A stretch of 64,000 bases of DNA from positions 62,001-126,000 of the forward strand of contig NZ_SBJL01000004.1 of assembly GCF_004634425.1 (NCBI RefSeq), given 5' to 3'. The notes below the pieces were generated by a model. That model saw only the letters and a list, made by a program, of their open reading frames with translations, searched no databases and was not told the origin of the DNA. Within the stretch, counting starts at the first letter, position 1, and each line of letters starts with the position of its first letter. Source of the stretch: Vitreimonas flagellata. Lineage in GTDB: Bacteria > Pseudomonadota > Alphaproteobacteria > Caulobacterales > Aquidulcibacteraceae. Shown in pieces: positions 7,198 through 16,440 of the stretch. The translations under genes were made by a program, and so were the position numbers.

Positions 7198-9027
7198 ATG
7201 CGCGATTTTCTGGTTCTGCGCTGGCGACCGATCGACAAGGAACGAGAAACTAAGCTTCGCGCGCACGCTGCCCTGGCCGAGCAGCACGGCTATGAAAGCC
7301 TGCTCGACTGGCGTGGCATGTTGATCATGGCCCGACCCAACGGCTTGGATTTCTCGCCTGTGCTTCTGCCGAACGGCCGTGGTGTTCTATTTGGAATGGC
7401 CTTTCGTCGGCAGGCCCCATCTGAAGGACGCATTCAATCTGTAGAGGCGCAAGACGCGGCGAATTGGGCTGAGAGCGGCGGCGAAAAGCTCATCCGCGAT
7501 ATCTGGGGGGCCTATGCGGCGTTCCTTGTCGATAAGGGGCGCGATCACCTTCACGTCGTGCCGTCCCCAACAGGGGCCTTTCCGCTGTTTTCTGCCCCGA
7601 TAAGCGGTGGATACGCCGTCTTCGCCAGCGCTCAAGTTTTCGCGGACATTGGCGGCGCTCTGAACATAGATGCGCCCGAACTCGATGCGTTTCTGCGCTA
7701 TCCGAACCGGTTCACCAGCGCGACCGGATTTCGCGATGTACGTAGGATCTTGCCGGGGACCTGCCTTACGTTGCCCAGAGAAGGGCAGAGCACATGCTCA
7801 CTCTGGCGCCCGCCTCATGCTGACGCCGCGCGCGTCGACACAGCGCGCAACGCCGAGGACTTACGTCGCGCATTGGAGGATGTTTGCGGCGCATTCGCGA
7901 AGGCACGCCCCAATATCTTGCACCGGCTGTCGGGCGGTCTCGATTCAAGCGTCGTCCTCTCGATGCTGAAGCGCACCGCCTCGCCGGATGCTCTGGTCGC
8001 GGTGCATGATTACGGCATCGGTCCAGGCGAAGGCGACGAGCGCGCCTATGCTCGCTTGGTGGCGCGGCATCTCGGGGTGAAGCTGATTGAGAACCACATC
8101 GATCCGCGAGACGTCGATTACACGCGGATGCTGGATATGCCGCTTGCCGCGGCGCCAGCGCCAACCCTGCTGACATGGGCCAATGCACGTTCCTCCGTTC
8201 TGAGCGCGGGACTGGAGGACGCGCTCGTGACGTCAGGCCAGGGCGGCGACCATGTTTTTTATCGTGGCCGGGGCTCTTGCGGTCCTGCAGATGCATGGCG
8301 CGATGGCTCAGGATTGAGCGGCTTCTGGCGCGAGGCCATGACAAGCGCCCGCAGATCACGCGTGTCGGTGTGGAGCATTTTGCCTGAGTCTGTGCGCACA
8401 GGCCCTCTGCACGGGGCGTTCGATCTCCCGCGGCATCTGGCCCGCGAAGGTCAAGCCAAGGCGGAAGCGCGTTTGACCGCGCGCGAACATGGGGCCTTGC
8501 CTTGGCTTGAAGGCTATCGGAAACGCCATCCTGGCGCTGTGCATCGCGCACTATTGTTGGCGGATGCGCAAACCTATTTCGGACCTTCGCAGCTCGCCGA
8601 TTCATTCCCATTGGCGCCGCCTGTGCTCTTTGAGCCCGTGATTGAGGCGCTGTTTCGTATACCGAGCTATGCAATGAACGCCGATGGTCTGGATCGCGGG
8701 CTGGTGCGCAGTGCCTTCGCCAACGAACTGCCGACAGAGATCGTCTATCGAAGGACCAAGGGGCAAACCACGCGATTTGTATCGGCGATATTGCGGCGCA
8801 ACCGAGACTTTCTTGTCGATGTCTTGCGTCGGGGGCGGCTGGCGGAGCGGGGACTTATCGACGGCGAGGCCGTAGTAGACATGATTAGCGCCAGCGCCCG
8901 ACCAGATGCGACGCAACCCAGCGCGCTGACACCACTGATATGCGCTGAGCTTTGGCTCCGCAGTGTGGAGCGCGCTGGACGAGAAGCCAAGAAGGTGGAT
9001 GCGCCCACGACCGCGTCAACGACGTGA
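7198..9027 (+). CDS. Lasso peptide macrolactam synthetase (asparagine-synthase-like C protein)
   Basis: 609 residues. It should adenylate the side-chain carboxyl of Glu8 or Asp9 and join it to the amino group of Gly1. The ATP-pyrophosphatase signature SGGLDSS begins at residue 245; the N-terminal part resembles a glutaminase fold but lacks a catalytic N-terminal Cys, as in other lasso C proteins. A second synthetase signature region is YRRTKGQTTRF near residue 520. It follows the B gene by four bases. Its last 12 bases overlap the convergent isopeptidase gene. Confidence 0.9.
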   Translation: MRDFLVLRWRPIDKERETKLRAHAALAEQHGYESLLDWRGMLIMARPNGLDFSPVLLPNGRGVLFGMAFRRQAPSEGRIQSVEAQDAANWAESGGEKLIRDIWGAYAAFLVDKGRDHLHVVPSPTGAFPLFSAPISGGYAVFASAQVFADIGGALNIDAPELDAFLRYPNRFTSATGFRDVRRILPGTCLTLPREGQSTCSLWRPPHADAARVDTARNAEDLRRALEDVCGAFAKARPNILHRLSGGLDSSVVLSMLKRTASPDALVAVHDYGIGPGEGDERAYARLVARHLGVKLIENHIDPRDVDYTRMLDMPLAAAPAPTLLTWANARSSVLSAGLEDALVTSGQGGDHVFYRGRGSCGPADAWRDGSGLSGFWREAMTSARRSRVSVWSILPESVRTGPLHGAFDLPRHLAREGQAKAEARLTAREHGALPWLEGYRKRHPGAVHRALLLADAQTYFGPSQLADSFPLAPPVLFEPVIEALFRIPSYAMNADGLDRGLVRSAFANELPTEIVYRRTKGQTTRFVSAILRRNRDFLVDVLRRGRLAERGLIDGEAVVDMISASARPDATQPSALTPLICAELWLRSVERAGREAKKVDAPTTASTT

Positions 9028-11070
9028 TGCCTGCGCCTGCAACGCGCGCCAGCGGCCAATGCGCGCCGGATCGGCGTCATCTATGACCTCCACGTCACGC
9101 AGCCAGAAATCCAGCCAGGCCAGTGCGCGCATCTGGGCGGCGAGCAATTGGCGCGGTCGATGTTTCACATGATAGGCGTCGGGATAGATGAACATCTCGA
9201 TTGCCCGATCGTGCTCGCGCATGCGTCGGTAAAACGGGAATGCGGGCAGGGCCTCCCGGTCGGCGAGCTGCAACAGGATAGGGGTGTGAATCTGCTCGAC
9301 GTGATTGACGGCGGGCTTGTCGCGCCAATGTGATGCCCACGGATCTTGGGTGTCAGGCCATGGGCCTGCGCGATCGCGCAGGCGCCGCGCGCTATTGGTG
9401 AATTCCTCGCTGACCAGCGAATAGGACATCGGATCGAGTGGGGGCGAGGAAATCACCGCGGCCGCGAAGCGATCTGAATCCTGCAGCGCCCAATAGGCGG
9501 TTTCCGCGCCATCACTGAGACCCGTCAGACCGATGCGTGCGGGGTCGATCGATGCGTGCGTCAGCGCCATGTCGACGAGCGCGTAGAGGGCCGACAATTT
9601 GCTCCCTCGTTCCAGCCCTTCCAGCTCCTCCTGCACCAGCGCGGCGGCATTGGATTGGGTCGTGCGGTCGGCGACATGCTGTGGGCGCTCGAAGCTCAGA
9701 ACGAAGTACCCGCGCTCCGCCAGCGCATGGATCGGTATTTCGCCGCCGACGCCGCCGCGCAGAAACCCGCGAGAGCGATATTGAACGATCACCATCGGAT
9801 AGGAGCGACGCGTATCATAGCGCAACGGATAGACGAGATGGGCGAAAGTGGGGTTGCCGAAGCGGTCGGTTGCATCGAGCCGGTCCACGTGTGGCATGCG
9901 TCGATCCCGCCATGCGGGGTTGGGGTCGTACAGCGTCCGCGATCGACCGGAGTGCGGATTGATGGAGACGATCGTACGCGGCGAAAGCGTCGCTTCGCGC
10001 AAACACATCAAGTGCGCTGCGTACACGCACTCAACCAGCAATTCCTCCGATGAACGCACGCGGCGCAGAGCGTTAGAGCGAGGATCCCATTCGTAGAGGG
10101 CTGTTGTGGTGCGCGTCGGAGCCTCTACGCGTAGGAAGAGCACGCGTCCGCGCGCAAGCCAGGGACCTGAGATCTCGCCTGTACATTCAGCGTGCGCGCA
10201 CACTCTTTCGACGCCCGCGGCGTCTGTGAAGACGAGCTGCAATGGGGCGCGGCTGCCCAGGGCCGGCAGAGCTCGAATGAGCGCGACCTCGCCGGCTTCG
10301 CTCGGAGCGCGTCGTAGCGAGGCGCGGCTGGGCGCGCCTGCGAAAGCGCCGGAGAGCTGATCGTGTGTCGTCTCGTCGGCAACGGAGGTCGCGCCGCTCT
10401 CGACATCAACCAGCGTATACCATCTTCCAAGGCGTGGATCATGCTCAGGCATCAGGCCCATCAATGGTTCGAGCCGCGCGTCCAGGAGAAAGCCGTCTCT
10501 TCTAGCGACGGCAGCAGCGGCCTCGATGCTAGCGCGTCCGGCGCCGCTCTCAATCAGCAGATGCGTGTCATCGATCCAGGCAAAGCGATGAACCTCGCCC
10601 GGGCCATCGAACAAGCGCCTGACCGAGTCCCCGTTCACCGAAGCGACGTCCAAGAAGACCCGATCGCCGGCGCCGCCGAAGAGATAGGCGATGCGGCGCC
10701 CGTCCGGCGACCACACAGCGCGGCGCAGAAGTGCTGCGCCCTGGCGGCGTCCATTCGCTGATGAGTGATGTATAAAGCCGCCAGCATCGGCGAGCGCCCT
10801 GGTCTCGCCCGTGCGCGTGTCGATGAGTATCAGGGTGTGGGTATAGGCGTCCGCCTCAAGATCGAGCGATCGTTCGATCACGGCAAGGTAGCGTCCATCG
10901 GGCGACAACGTTAGACCGCCATCGGCGCCGCCAAGCTCCCTGATGTCGAGATTGGCCGCCACGGCGTTTGGGATTGCGCTAAGGTCCCAAACCTGGGCGT
11001 ACGCAGGAGCCGCGGACATCCAGGCAAAGGCGAGAGCGCTGATCGTTGGCCCAGTCCAGCGGCCACGCAT
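9016..11070 (-). CDS. Lasso peptide isopeptidase (S9 prolyl-oligopeptidase type, AtxE-like)
   Basis: 684 residues from ATG 11070; a TTG two codons earlier was rejected because the ATG overlaps the TonB receptor stop as TAATG. An N-terminal signal peptide (ALAFAWMSAAPAYAQ) predicts periplasmic location. A beta-propeller-like part follows, then the hydrolase domain with nucleophile Ser519 in GLSDGAE and a probable His near residue 633 in AYHVKH. In alphaproteobacterial lasso loci such enzymes open the isopeptide bond of the locus's own lasso peptide. Position at the end of the TonB operon and opposite the precursor operon supports this over a general dipeptidyl peptidase. Confidence 0.85.
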   Translation of the reverse strand: MRGRWTGPTISALAFAWMSAAPAYAQVWDLSAIPNAVAANLDIRELGGADGGLTLSPDGRYLAVIERSLDLEADAYTHTLILIDTRTGETRALADAGGFIHHSSANGRRQGAALLRRAVWSPDGRRIAYLFGGAGDRVFLDVASVNGDSVRRLFDGPGEVHRFAWIDDTHLLIESGAGRASIEAAAAVARRDGFLLDARLEPLMGLMPEHDPRLGRWYTLVDVESGATSVADETTHDQLSGAFAGAPSRASLRRAPSEAGEVALIRALPALGSRAPLQLVFTDAAGVERVCAHAECTGEISGPWLARGRVLFLRVEAPTRTTTALYEWDPRSNALRRVRSSEELLVECVYAAHLMCLREATLSPRTIVSINPHSGRSRTLYDPNPAWRDRRMPHVDRLDATDRFGNPTFAHLVYPLRYDTRRSYPMVIVQYRSRGFLRGGVGGEIPIHALAERGYFVLSFERPQHVADRTTQSNAAALVQEELEGLERGSKLSALYALVDMALTHASIDPARIGLTGLSDGAETAYWALQDSDRFAAAVISSPPLDPMSYSLVSEEFTNSARRLRDRAGPWPDTQDPWASHWRDKPAVNHVEQIHTPILLQLADREALPAFPFYRRMREHDRAIEMFIYPDAYHVKHRPRQLLAAQMRALAWLDFWLRDVEVIDDADPARIGRWRALQAQASRR

Positions 11071-14009
11071 TACCAACGCCGCCGTACTTCGAGGGACACA
11101 AACCGGCCGAGCGGTGAGGCGTTTCGATTATCGTAAGCAAAGCCCTCGGACGAGTTCGCGAACGGCGGCTCTTCGTCGAAAAGATTGGTGATGTTGAAGG
11201 CCAGCTCTGTGCGGGGGCTCTCCGCGGCTTCACCGTTGGACAACGAAACGCCGAGACGGGCGTCGAAGGTGGTCCACGCATCGATCTCTCGATCTGGGTT
11301 CGAGATGGTATCGTCGTATCCGCCGAGATAGTTCGCGAACCCACTGGCGCGCCAAGGACCAGCGGACCATGAGAGTCCGGCGCGGAGGCGCCAATCAATG
11401 GGATTGTAGATGGTGTTGAGCAATTGCTCGCCCGGGGCGCTCGGGTTGGAGCGGCGATCGAATTGCAGCAGATGGCTTGCACTTAATGAGGCGTCAAACC
11501 TGCCGAGGTCTGTCTCAAAGGCGTAGGTTGCGCTCGCGTCAATTCCGCGAACACGCAGACTTGAGAGATTGGTGACGCGACCGTCCCAAATGAGTTCGAC
11601 CCCGTCTGCTGGCGTCACGCCGCCCAAACGATCAAGGATGGCGAGATAGCTCGCAAGCGTCGCCGCGTCGGGATCGCGAATGAGCACCGCGCTATAGGGC
11701 GCTGGATTGGCGATGGCGCTGAGCACATCGCCGGGGACCGAGATACGGTTGGCGAAATCGATGTCGAAATATGTGGCTGAGAAGAATGCCCCCGCCAGCC
11801 AATCTGGCCGATATTCGAAGCCTGCCGTCCAACTCTCGGCTTCCTCGGGCTCAAGATCAGGATTGCCGCCCGCGATTGAGAGCAGTCCGGTGGAACCGCC
11901 ATCGGCAAGCGGATCTTGCGCGGGCGTGAGCGTCAGATAGCTGCCGCCGATCGACGACAGGGTTTGGTCAAAGCGCGGCGCCTTGAAGGAAAGTCCCCAT
12001 GTCGCGCGCACACGCAACGCCTCCAGCAGCTGCCAATCCAAACCCACTTTGGGCGTAAGTGCGCGCCCATAATCCTCTGAATACTCCTCTCGCACTGAGG
12101 TCGAGAGGTCGATGGTCCGTGAGAGCGGCGCGGCGATCTCGACAAACCAAGCGTCCGTGTCGCGCTCACCGGGGGCCGGGGTGGCGACGATCGTCGGGAC
12201 CCCCGCGTTCGAATAGGTGATGCGATCCACGCGAAACGATTCCGTGCGACGCTCGAGCCCCAACGCCATGCGCACGGCTCCCGCTGGCAAATCGAAAAGC
12301 GGCCCGTCCGCTTTGAGCGAGAGCGCCTGGAGGCGAGAATCGTTGTCGGTGATTTGGTGGCGCAGAATGGCGTCCATGATGTGAGCGTTGTCGCCGCCAT
12401 CGCCAAAGGGATTGAACGCCGTGGCTGTGTTGGACGAGGCGAGCGCAATATTGAGCGCCGCTGTGTCGATGGAATTGCCGAAGCGCACGTGATCGCGATG
12501 GCGTCCATAGGAATAAGACGCCTCGCCGCGCCAATCGAAAGCAAGATCAGCCTCGATACCCAGGACGCCAGAGAATGTGCGCGCGCGCGTCTCATAGGTT
12601 GTGGGCCCAGCGTCGCCGACGAAGGAATAGGCGATCACCATGTTGCCTTGCCCGGGAAAGAGATTGTTGGCGACGCGGAAGGCGTTGGTCTGTGGGACCG
12701 TGATGTTCGACATGATCGCGCTGTTGCGCATGAAGGCGTCGCGCTCGCTTGCGAACATGTCGGCGAAGACATCAATTCGACGGGTCAAGCTTTGCCGGCC
12801 GGAGAAGAAGAGGGAGTACGCGTCTTGTTCGGGCAAGACGTCCGTCGCCTCGCGCGTGTTCTGATAGTTCACCACGCCGGCGAGGAGGTCTGCTTGCGTA
12901 AGGCCGATGCCATCTTGGCCGTCGGGGATGGCAAGCACGACACTGGTGGCGCCGATGCGGGTGATGTTGCCCGGGCTAGAGGTGGCGCGTGAGAAATTGT
13001 CACCGCCCAAGGATCTGAGATCGCTGTTGGCGGCGAAGGCGCGATCGGATGACGCGAGCGCATTGCGAGTACGATATTCATAACCGAGCACGGCGTGGCC
13101 GCCGGCCCATTGCCAGCCGAATGTATGGCTGAAATTGAACCCCTCGGCGCCGCCCTGCGCCGCGCCAAGACGCAGTGCGGATTCACCGCCTTCAAAATCG
13201 GTGCGGGTGATTATGTTGACAACACCGCCGACGGCGTCGCTGCCATAAGTGGCTGAAGCGCCGTCCGCGAGCACCTCAATGCGCTGGACGGCCGCGAGCG
13301 GGATCGCACTCGCATCAACGAAATTGCCGAACCCTGCGGGTGCCAAACGGCGACCATTCACCAATGTCAGCGTCGCGTCAGAACCCAAGCCGCGTAGGTC
13401 GATGGCCGACCCGAAGGAAAGATTGTTGTTGGCGGAGTTGAGCTGCGTCGCCTCGCTCTGGCTGCCAGGGAAATTCTGCGGCAGCGTGCGTAACACTTCA
13501 AAGATCGTGCTTTGGCCGGTTTCCTCGATTGTTGATCGATCAAGCGTGAGCAGATTGGCGCCTGCGGGTACGGCGCCCCGGATGCGTGTGCCGGTCACGA
13601 CAATTTCTTCGTCGTTCTCAGTCGCCGCGTACTGGGGGCGGGCGGGCGGCTCCACTTGGACGATGCGGTCGCCGGCGATCTCGATCCGAGGCGCGCCAGA
13701 CGGCAACATCTGCATCAACGCCGCTTCTGGCGTCCTGCGGCCGCTGAGCGGTCGCGACGTGAATCCCGACACGGCGTCCTCTGAGAAGAGGATTTGCAGG
13801 TTTGATTGTTCGGCGAAACGGACGAGCGCCGACGACAAGGGTTGCGCCGGAATATCGTACTCGCGCTCCGCACGCGCGGTGCGCGCGGCCGCGTCAGCAG
13901 ATTGCGCGTGAGCAGGACCGCTCAACGCGAAGCTTGAAACAGAAGCCAGCGCCACGGCCAGCAGTGAGCGTACGCCATCGCGGCGCATCCGCGCCGAAAA
14001 ATCCACCAT
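11070..14009 (-). CDS. TonB-dependent outer-membrane receptor with N-terminal STN signalling domain
   Basis: 979 residues. Signal peptide at 1-36 (ALSGPAHAQS). Residues 48-100 form a secretin/TonB short N-terminal domain (YDIPAQPLSSALVRFAEQSNLQILFS), found in transducers that signal to FecR. The TonB-box-like EEIVVTGTRI and plug follow, then a long barrel ending in VSLEVRRRW with a C-terminal aromatic. The ECF sigma and FecR genes just upstream make a cell-surface signalling trio. With the isopeptidase next in the operon, the likely ligand is the lasso peptide, re-imported and then opened. That ligand is inference. Confidence 0.9.
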   Translation of the reverse strand: MVDFSARMRRDGVRSLLAVALASVSSFALSGPAHAQSADAAARTARAEREYDIPAQPLSSALVRFAEQSNLQILFSEDAVSGFTSRPLSGRRTPEAALMQMLPSGAPRIEIAGDRIVQVEPPARPQYAATENDEEIVVTGTRIRGAVPAGANLLTLDRSTIEETGQSTIFEVLRTLPQNFPGSQSEATQLNSANNNLSFGSAIDLRGLGSDATLTLVNGRRLAPAGFGNFVDASAIPLAAVQRIEVLADGASATYGSDAVGGVVNIITRTDFEGGESALRLGAAQGGAEGFNFSHTFGWQWAGGHAVLGYEYRTRNALASSDRAFAANSDLRSLGGDNFSRATSSPGNITRIGATSVVLAIPDGQDGIGLTQADLLAGVVNYQNTREATDVLPEQDAYSLFFSGRQSLTRRIDVFADMFASERDAFMRNSAIMSNITVPQTNAFRVANNLFPGQGNMVIAYSFVGDAGPTTYETRARTFSGVLGIEADLAFDWRGEASYSYGRHRDHVRFGNSIDTAALNIALASSNTATAFNPFGDGGDNAHIMDAILRHQITDNDSRLQALSLKADGPLFDLPAGAVRMALGLERRTESFRVDRITYSNAGVPTIVATPAPGERDTDAWFVEIAAPLSRTIDLSTSVREEYSEDYGRALTPKVGLDWQLLEALRVRATWGLSFKAPRFDQTLSSIGGSYLTLTPAQDPLADGGSTGLLSIAGGNPDLEPEEAESWTAGFEYRPDWLAGAFFSATYFDIDFANRISVPGDVLSAIANPAPYSAVLIRDPDAATLASYLAILDRLGGVTPADGVELIWDGRVTNLSSLRVRGIDASATYAFETDLGRFDASLSASHLLQFDRRSNPSAPGEQLLNTIYNPIDWRLRAGLSWSAGPWRASGFANYLGGYDDTISNPDREIDAWTTFDARLGVSLSNGEAAESPRTELAFNITNLFDEEPPFANSSEGFAYDNRNASPLGRFVSLEVRRRW

Positions 14010-14070
14010 TGTCTTCCCCCTTCGCCGCTCTCAAGCGGGCGGCTTCGAGGGGAGGGACGCGGGAGGAGGC

Positions 14071-14100
14071 CGGATTTAGCAGTCCGTCAGAAAATATTTC
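14071..14100 (-). promoter_or_regulatory. Possible ECF-type promoter before the TonB receptor gene
   Basis: On the minus strand the gap between fecR and the receptor reads GAAATATTTTCTGACGG then ACTGCTAAAT, an AT-rich -35-like element and a CTAAAT-like -10 in otherwise GC-rich DNA. It resembles FecI-dependent promoters seen before such receptors. The spacing is only roughly suitable. Confidence 0.3.
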
Positions 14101-14112
14101 GGGGAATGCACG

Positions 14113-15120
14113 CTAAAGCGTGGCCGTCGAACTCAGCAGGATCTCGCCATCACGCTGTTCAGTGTTGATGGCGAGGTTGTTGCGGAGGAGCTGAAGGAAC
14201 GCGTCAAGATCGTCCGCACGAACGAGGCCGCCGACGCGCAGGTCGGCGAGCGCTGGATCTGCGAAGACAAAGCGTACGCCGCTTTGCCGCGTAACGTCCG
14301 CGACCGCCTCGGAGAGCGGCGTGTTGTCGAAGGCGAGCATGCCCTCGCGCCATAGCGTGCGGCGCGCAAGTTGTTCCGCGGTGGAGGCGTCAACGGCCAC
14401 GTCTTCGCGGCCAATGACGATTTCGCTATTCACGCCCGCCGCAACTCGGGAGGTTTGTCCGATCCATGTGCGCCGAGAGGCAAGCGCGCCGTCGGTTAGC
14501 AAAGCGACGCGCGCGCCTTCTGGAAGCAGCTTCACCAGGATTTCGCCGCCGGCGGCCTCGATTTCTCCTGATGGCGTGGCGATCGAAAACACGCCGGCGT
14601 TGCTCTCGGCGATCGTAAAGAGCGCTTCGCCTGCCAGAAGCCGCGCTTCGCGCCGATCATCACGTATGCGCGCCTCGAGCCGCGAACTCGCGTTCAGTAA
14701 AACCCGCGTGCCATCGGCCAGATCCACTTCGCGCTGTTCGCCGACGCCGGTTTCAAAAGTTTCCGCCGCCGCCGGGTTCACCGCAACGTAGCCAACCAAG
14801 CAGAGTCCGATGCCCGCGACCCCCGCCCCGAGCAGCAACGCGCGACGGTCCGGCGCGGATGCTTCAGAGCCCTGGTGCGGCGTCGCTCCCGCGCCGGCCT
14901 CCAGCAACGCGACAATGTCGGGATAAATTTTGAGCTTTTGCAGGCCGTCGAGTTCGCCCCAAGCCCGGCTGGCCAGCAGGAACGCCGGCCGGTGCGCATC
15001 AGAGCGGGCGATCCAGCGCTTAAAGCGCGCCGCGGCAGCGGCGTCGAAAAGCTCACTATCGATCAGCACCACCCAGCGGGCGGCCTCGTCAGCGATCCTT
15101 TCGCTTCGTCTCCATCTCAT
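14113..15120 (-). CDS. fecR: FecR-type anti-sigma / sigma regulator
   Basis: 335 residues from ATG 15120 (MRWRRSERIADEAARWVVLIDS), whose N-terminus is the usual DUF4880 cytoplasmic motif; upstream in-frame sequence is only the shadow of the sigma gene. One transmembrane segment lies near residues 95-115 (ALLLGAGVAGIGLCLVGYVAV). The periplasmic FecR domain follows (VGEQREVDLADGTRVLLNASS), and the C-terminal part should contact the STN domain of the receptor. The gene overlaps the sigma gene by 32 bases, so the two are translationally coupled. Confidence 0.88.
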   Translation of the reverse strand: MRWRRSERIADEAARWVVLIDSELFDAAAAARFKRWIARSDAHRPAFLLASRAWGELDGLQKLKIYPDIVALLEAGAGATPHQGSEASAPDRRALLLGAGVAGIGLCLVGYVAVNPAAAETFETGVGEQREVDLADGTRVLLNASSRLEARIRDDRREARLLAGEALFTIAESNAGVFSIATPSGEIEAAGGEILVKLLPEGARVALLTDGALASRRTWIGQTSRVAAGVNSEIVIGREDVAVDASTAEQLARRTLWREGMLAFDNTPLSEAVADVTRQSGVRFVFADPALADLRVGGLVRADDLDAFLQLLRNNLAINTEQRDGEILLSSTATL

Positions 15121-15664
15121 GGGCGATCTCTTTGAGTGCGCCGTCTTCGAACGCCGCCATGGCCTTAGCACATTTCGCCAAAGCGCGGGCGAGGAGGCCG
15201 GGCACGCTGTGCCGCGAGACGCCGAGACGGGCGCCGATCTCTTCGTGGGAGAGCCCGCCGAACTTGAAGAGCACCAGCGCCTTGCGCTCCCGCTCGGGCA
15301 GCCCAAGCACCACAGCGGTCATGTGCGCGAACCGCTCGCCGGCGATCAGCATTTCCTCCGGCGTCAAATCGAGCCGATCGTACGGGCCGGGCCGCTTGGC
15401 CAACAATGCCTCCAGGTCCTCGTCGGTGACGGAGGCGACTCTGACGCGTTCCTGGTGCCGCACCTCATCGACCGCCAGGTTCCGCACCAGCCGGGCCAAA
15501 TAAGCGCGCGGATCAGCAATTCCGGACATGTCCACCTCCAGCATTTTGGCGAATGCGCTCTGCACCACGTCCTCCTCGGCCACCCGGCCGCGGAAGCGCC
15601 GCAGCCTTCGTAGCAGACGCGGGCCTTCAGAGGCGAAGAGGCGGGCGAGATCAGCCGGCTTCAC
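15089..15664 (-). CDS. ECF sigma factor, FecI-like
   Basis: 191 residues. GTG 15664 is chosen because GGGAGG lies six bases before it; the earlier in-frame ATG at 15721 would sit inside the upstream gene. Region 2 is visible as VAEEDVVQSAFAKMLEVD and AYLARLVRNLAVDEVRHQ, region 4 as LPERERKALVLFKFGGLSHEEIGARLGVSRHSVPGLLARAL. Kept inactive or activated by FecR, it should direct polymerase to the receptor promoter downstream. Confidence 0.88.
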   Translation of the reverse strand: MKPADLARLFASEGPRLLRRLRRFRGRVAEEDVVQSAFAKMLEVDMSGIADPRAYLARLVRNLAVDEVRHQERVRVASVTDEDLEALLAKRPGPYDRLDLTPEEMLIAGERFAHMTAVVLGLPERERKALVLFKFGGLSHEEIGARLGVSRHSVPGLLARALAKCAKAMAAFEDGALKEIAHEMETKRKDR

Positions 15665-16022
15665 GGCATGCCTCCCGAAGCTCAATGAGACGGGCCACCA
15701 GCTGATCCAGCTGGCTGACATGGAAGCTCTCGATCAGACCCGGAGAATTCGGCGGCTCACCCTGCTCATAGACCACCGCACCCCAGATGAAGTCACCCTC
15801 GGAGACCATTGTTGCGAGGGCGGTTTGATCTTTGGGCGCGGCGCGTTCGACGCAGCGAATGACGGCCAAACGAGGAGTGTTCAGAGCGATGGCCAGATCG
15901 GTGGTCTGCTCGGAGTCACTGACACGTGCGATCACGTTCAGCCCCATCGCGCCGAAAGCTGTTTCTAGCGCGTTGGCTGCGGGCGTGGTCGCCAGTGTGT
16001 GTGATCCAGCGGCGTTCAACAA
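15651..16022 (-). CDS. Unknown small protein upstream of the sigma gene
   Basis: Up to 123 residues with a TTG start; ATG 15947 would give 98 residues, and neither start has a clear ribosome site. No family recognised. It is soluble, with a compact alternating hydrophobic pattern (LAIALNTPRLAVIRCVERAAPKDQTALATMV) and no signal peptide. Its stop overlaps the sigma start by 14 bases, so it is probably co-transcribed with sigma, fecR, receptor and isopeptidase. It is divergent from an XRE regulator across a 17-base palindrome. Confidence 0.55.
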   Translation of the reverse strand: MLNAAGSHTLATTPAANALETAFGAMGLNVIARVSDSEQTTDLAIALNTPRLAVIRCVERAAPKDQTALATMVSEGDFIWGAVVYEQGEPPNSPGLIESFHVSQLDQLVARLIELREACREAG

Positions 16023-16023
16023 T

Positions 16024-16040
16024 GCACCCTATTAGGGTGC
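16024..16040. promoter_or_regulatory. Palindrome between unknown gene and XRE gene (GCACCCTA-T-TAGGGTGC)
   Basis: Perfect 8-base arms around one base, with a further half site AACCCTAA directly after. Placed in the divergent promoter gap, it is the best candidate operator for the XRE protein. Confidence 0.5.
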
Positions 16041-16089
16041 AACCCTAAATGTGCTTAGCCGGGGTGTCCATCGTTTCAGGTGGACACCG

Positions 16090-16353
16090 GTGCGAAACAG
16101 CCTGCGAGATCCAAGGTATCGAGCCGTCATTTCTCGACTCGTCGATGAACGCCACCGGCTTGATGTCAGTCAGCGCGAGCTAGCTGACAGACTCGGGCAA
16201 TCCCGGTCATTCGTCAGCAAGGTCGAAATCTTCGAGCGCCGATTGGACTTCGTGCAACTCGTTGACTGGTCGAGAGCACTTGAGCTCGATGAACGCAAAT
16301 TCTTGGCGGACTTGCTGAAGGAAATTCCCGCCGCCCGGCGCAAGAAGGGATGA
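16090..16353 (+). CDS. Small XRE-family helix-turn-helix regulator
   Basis: 87 residues from GTG 16090, which has AGGTGG six bases upstream; an alternative GTG at 16051 would add 13 residues. The helix-turn-helix is VSQRELADRLGQSRSFVSKVEIFERRLDFVQLVDW, typical of single-domain Cro/CI-like proteins. It reads away from the lasso signalling operon and may regulate that border through the adjacent palindrome. Confidence 0.8.
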   Translation: MRNSLRDPRYRAVISRLVDERHRLDVSQRELADRLGQSRSFVSKVEIFERRLDFVQLVDWSRALELDERKFLADLLKEIPAARRKKG

Positions 16354-16440
16354 CCGTTGCGGGGCACGAAGAGACATCCAGTCCCCACATGAAAGCCCGG
16401 AAGCGGAAGTTCATGTGGCCCAAGGCTGGGCTTGCGCAAA

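Noticed and set aside
13554-13565. TTGATCGATCAA palindrome
   Set aside because: Inside the TonB receptor coding sequence and with a two-base spacer, not the four of a Fnr box.
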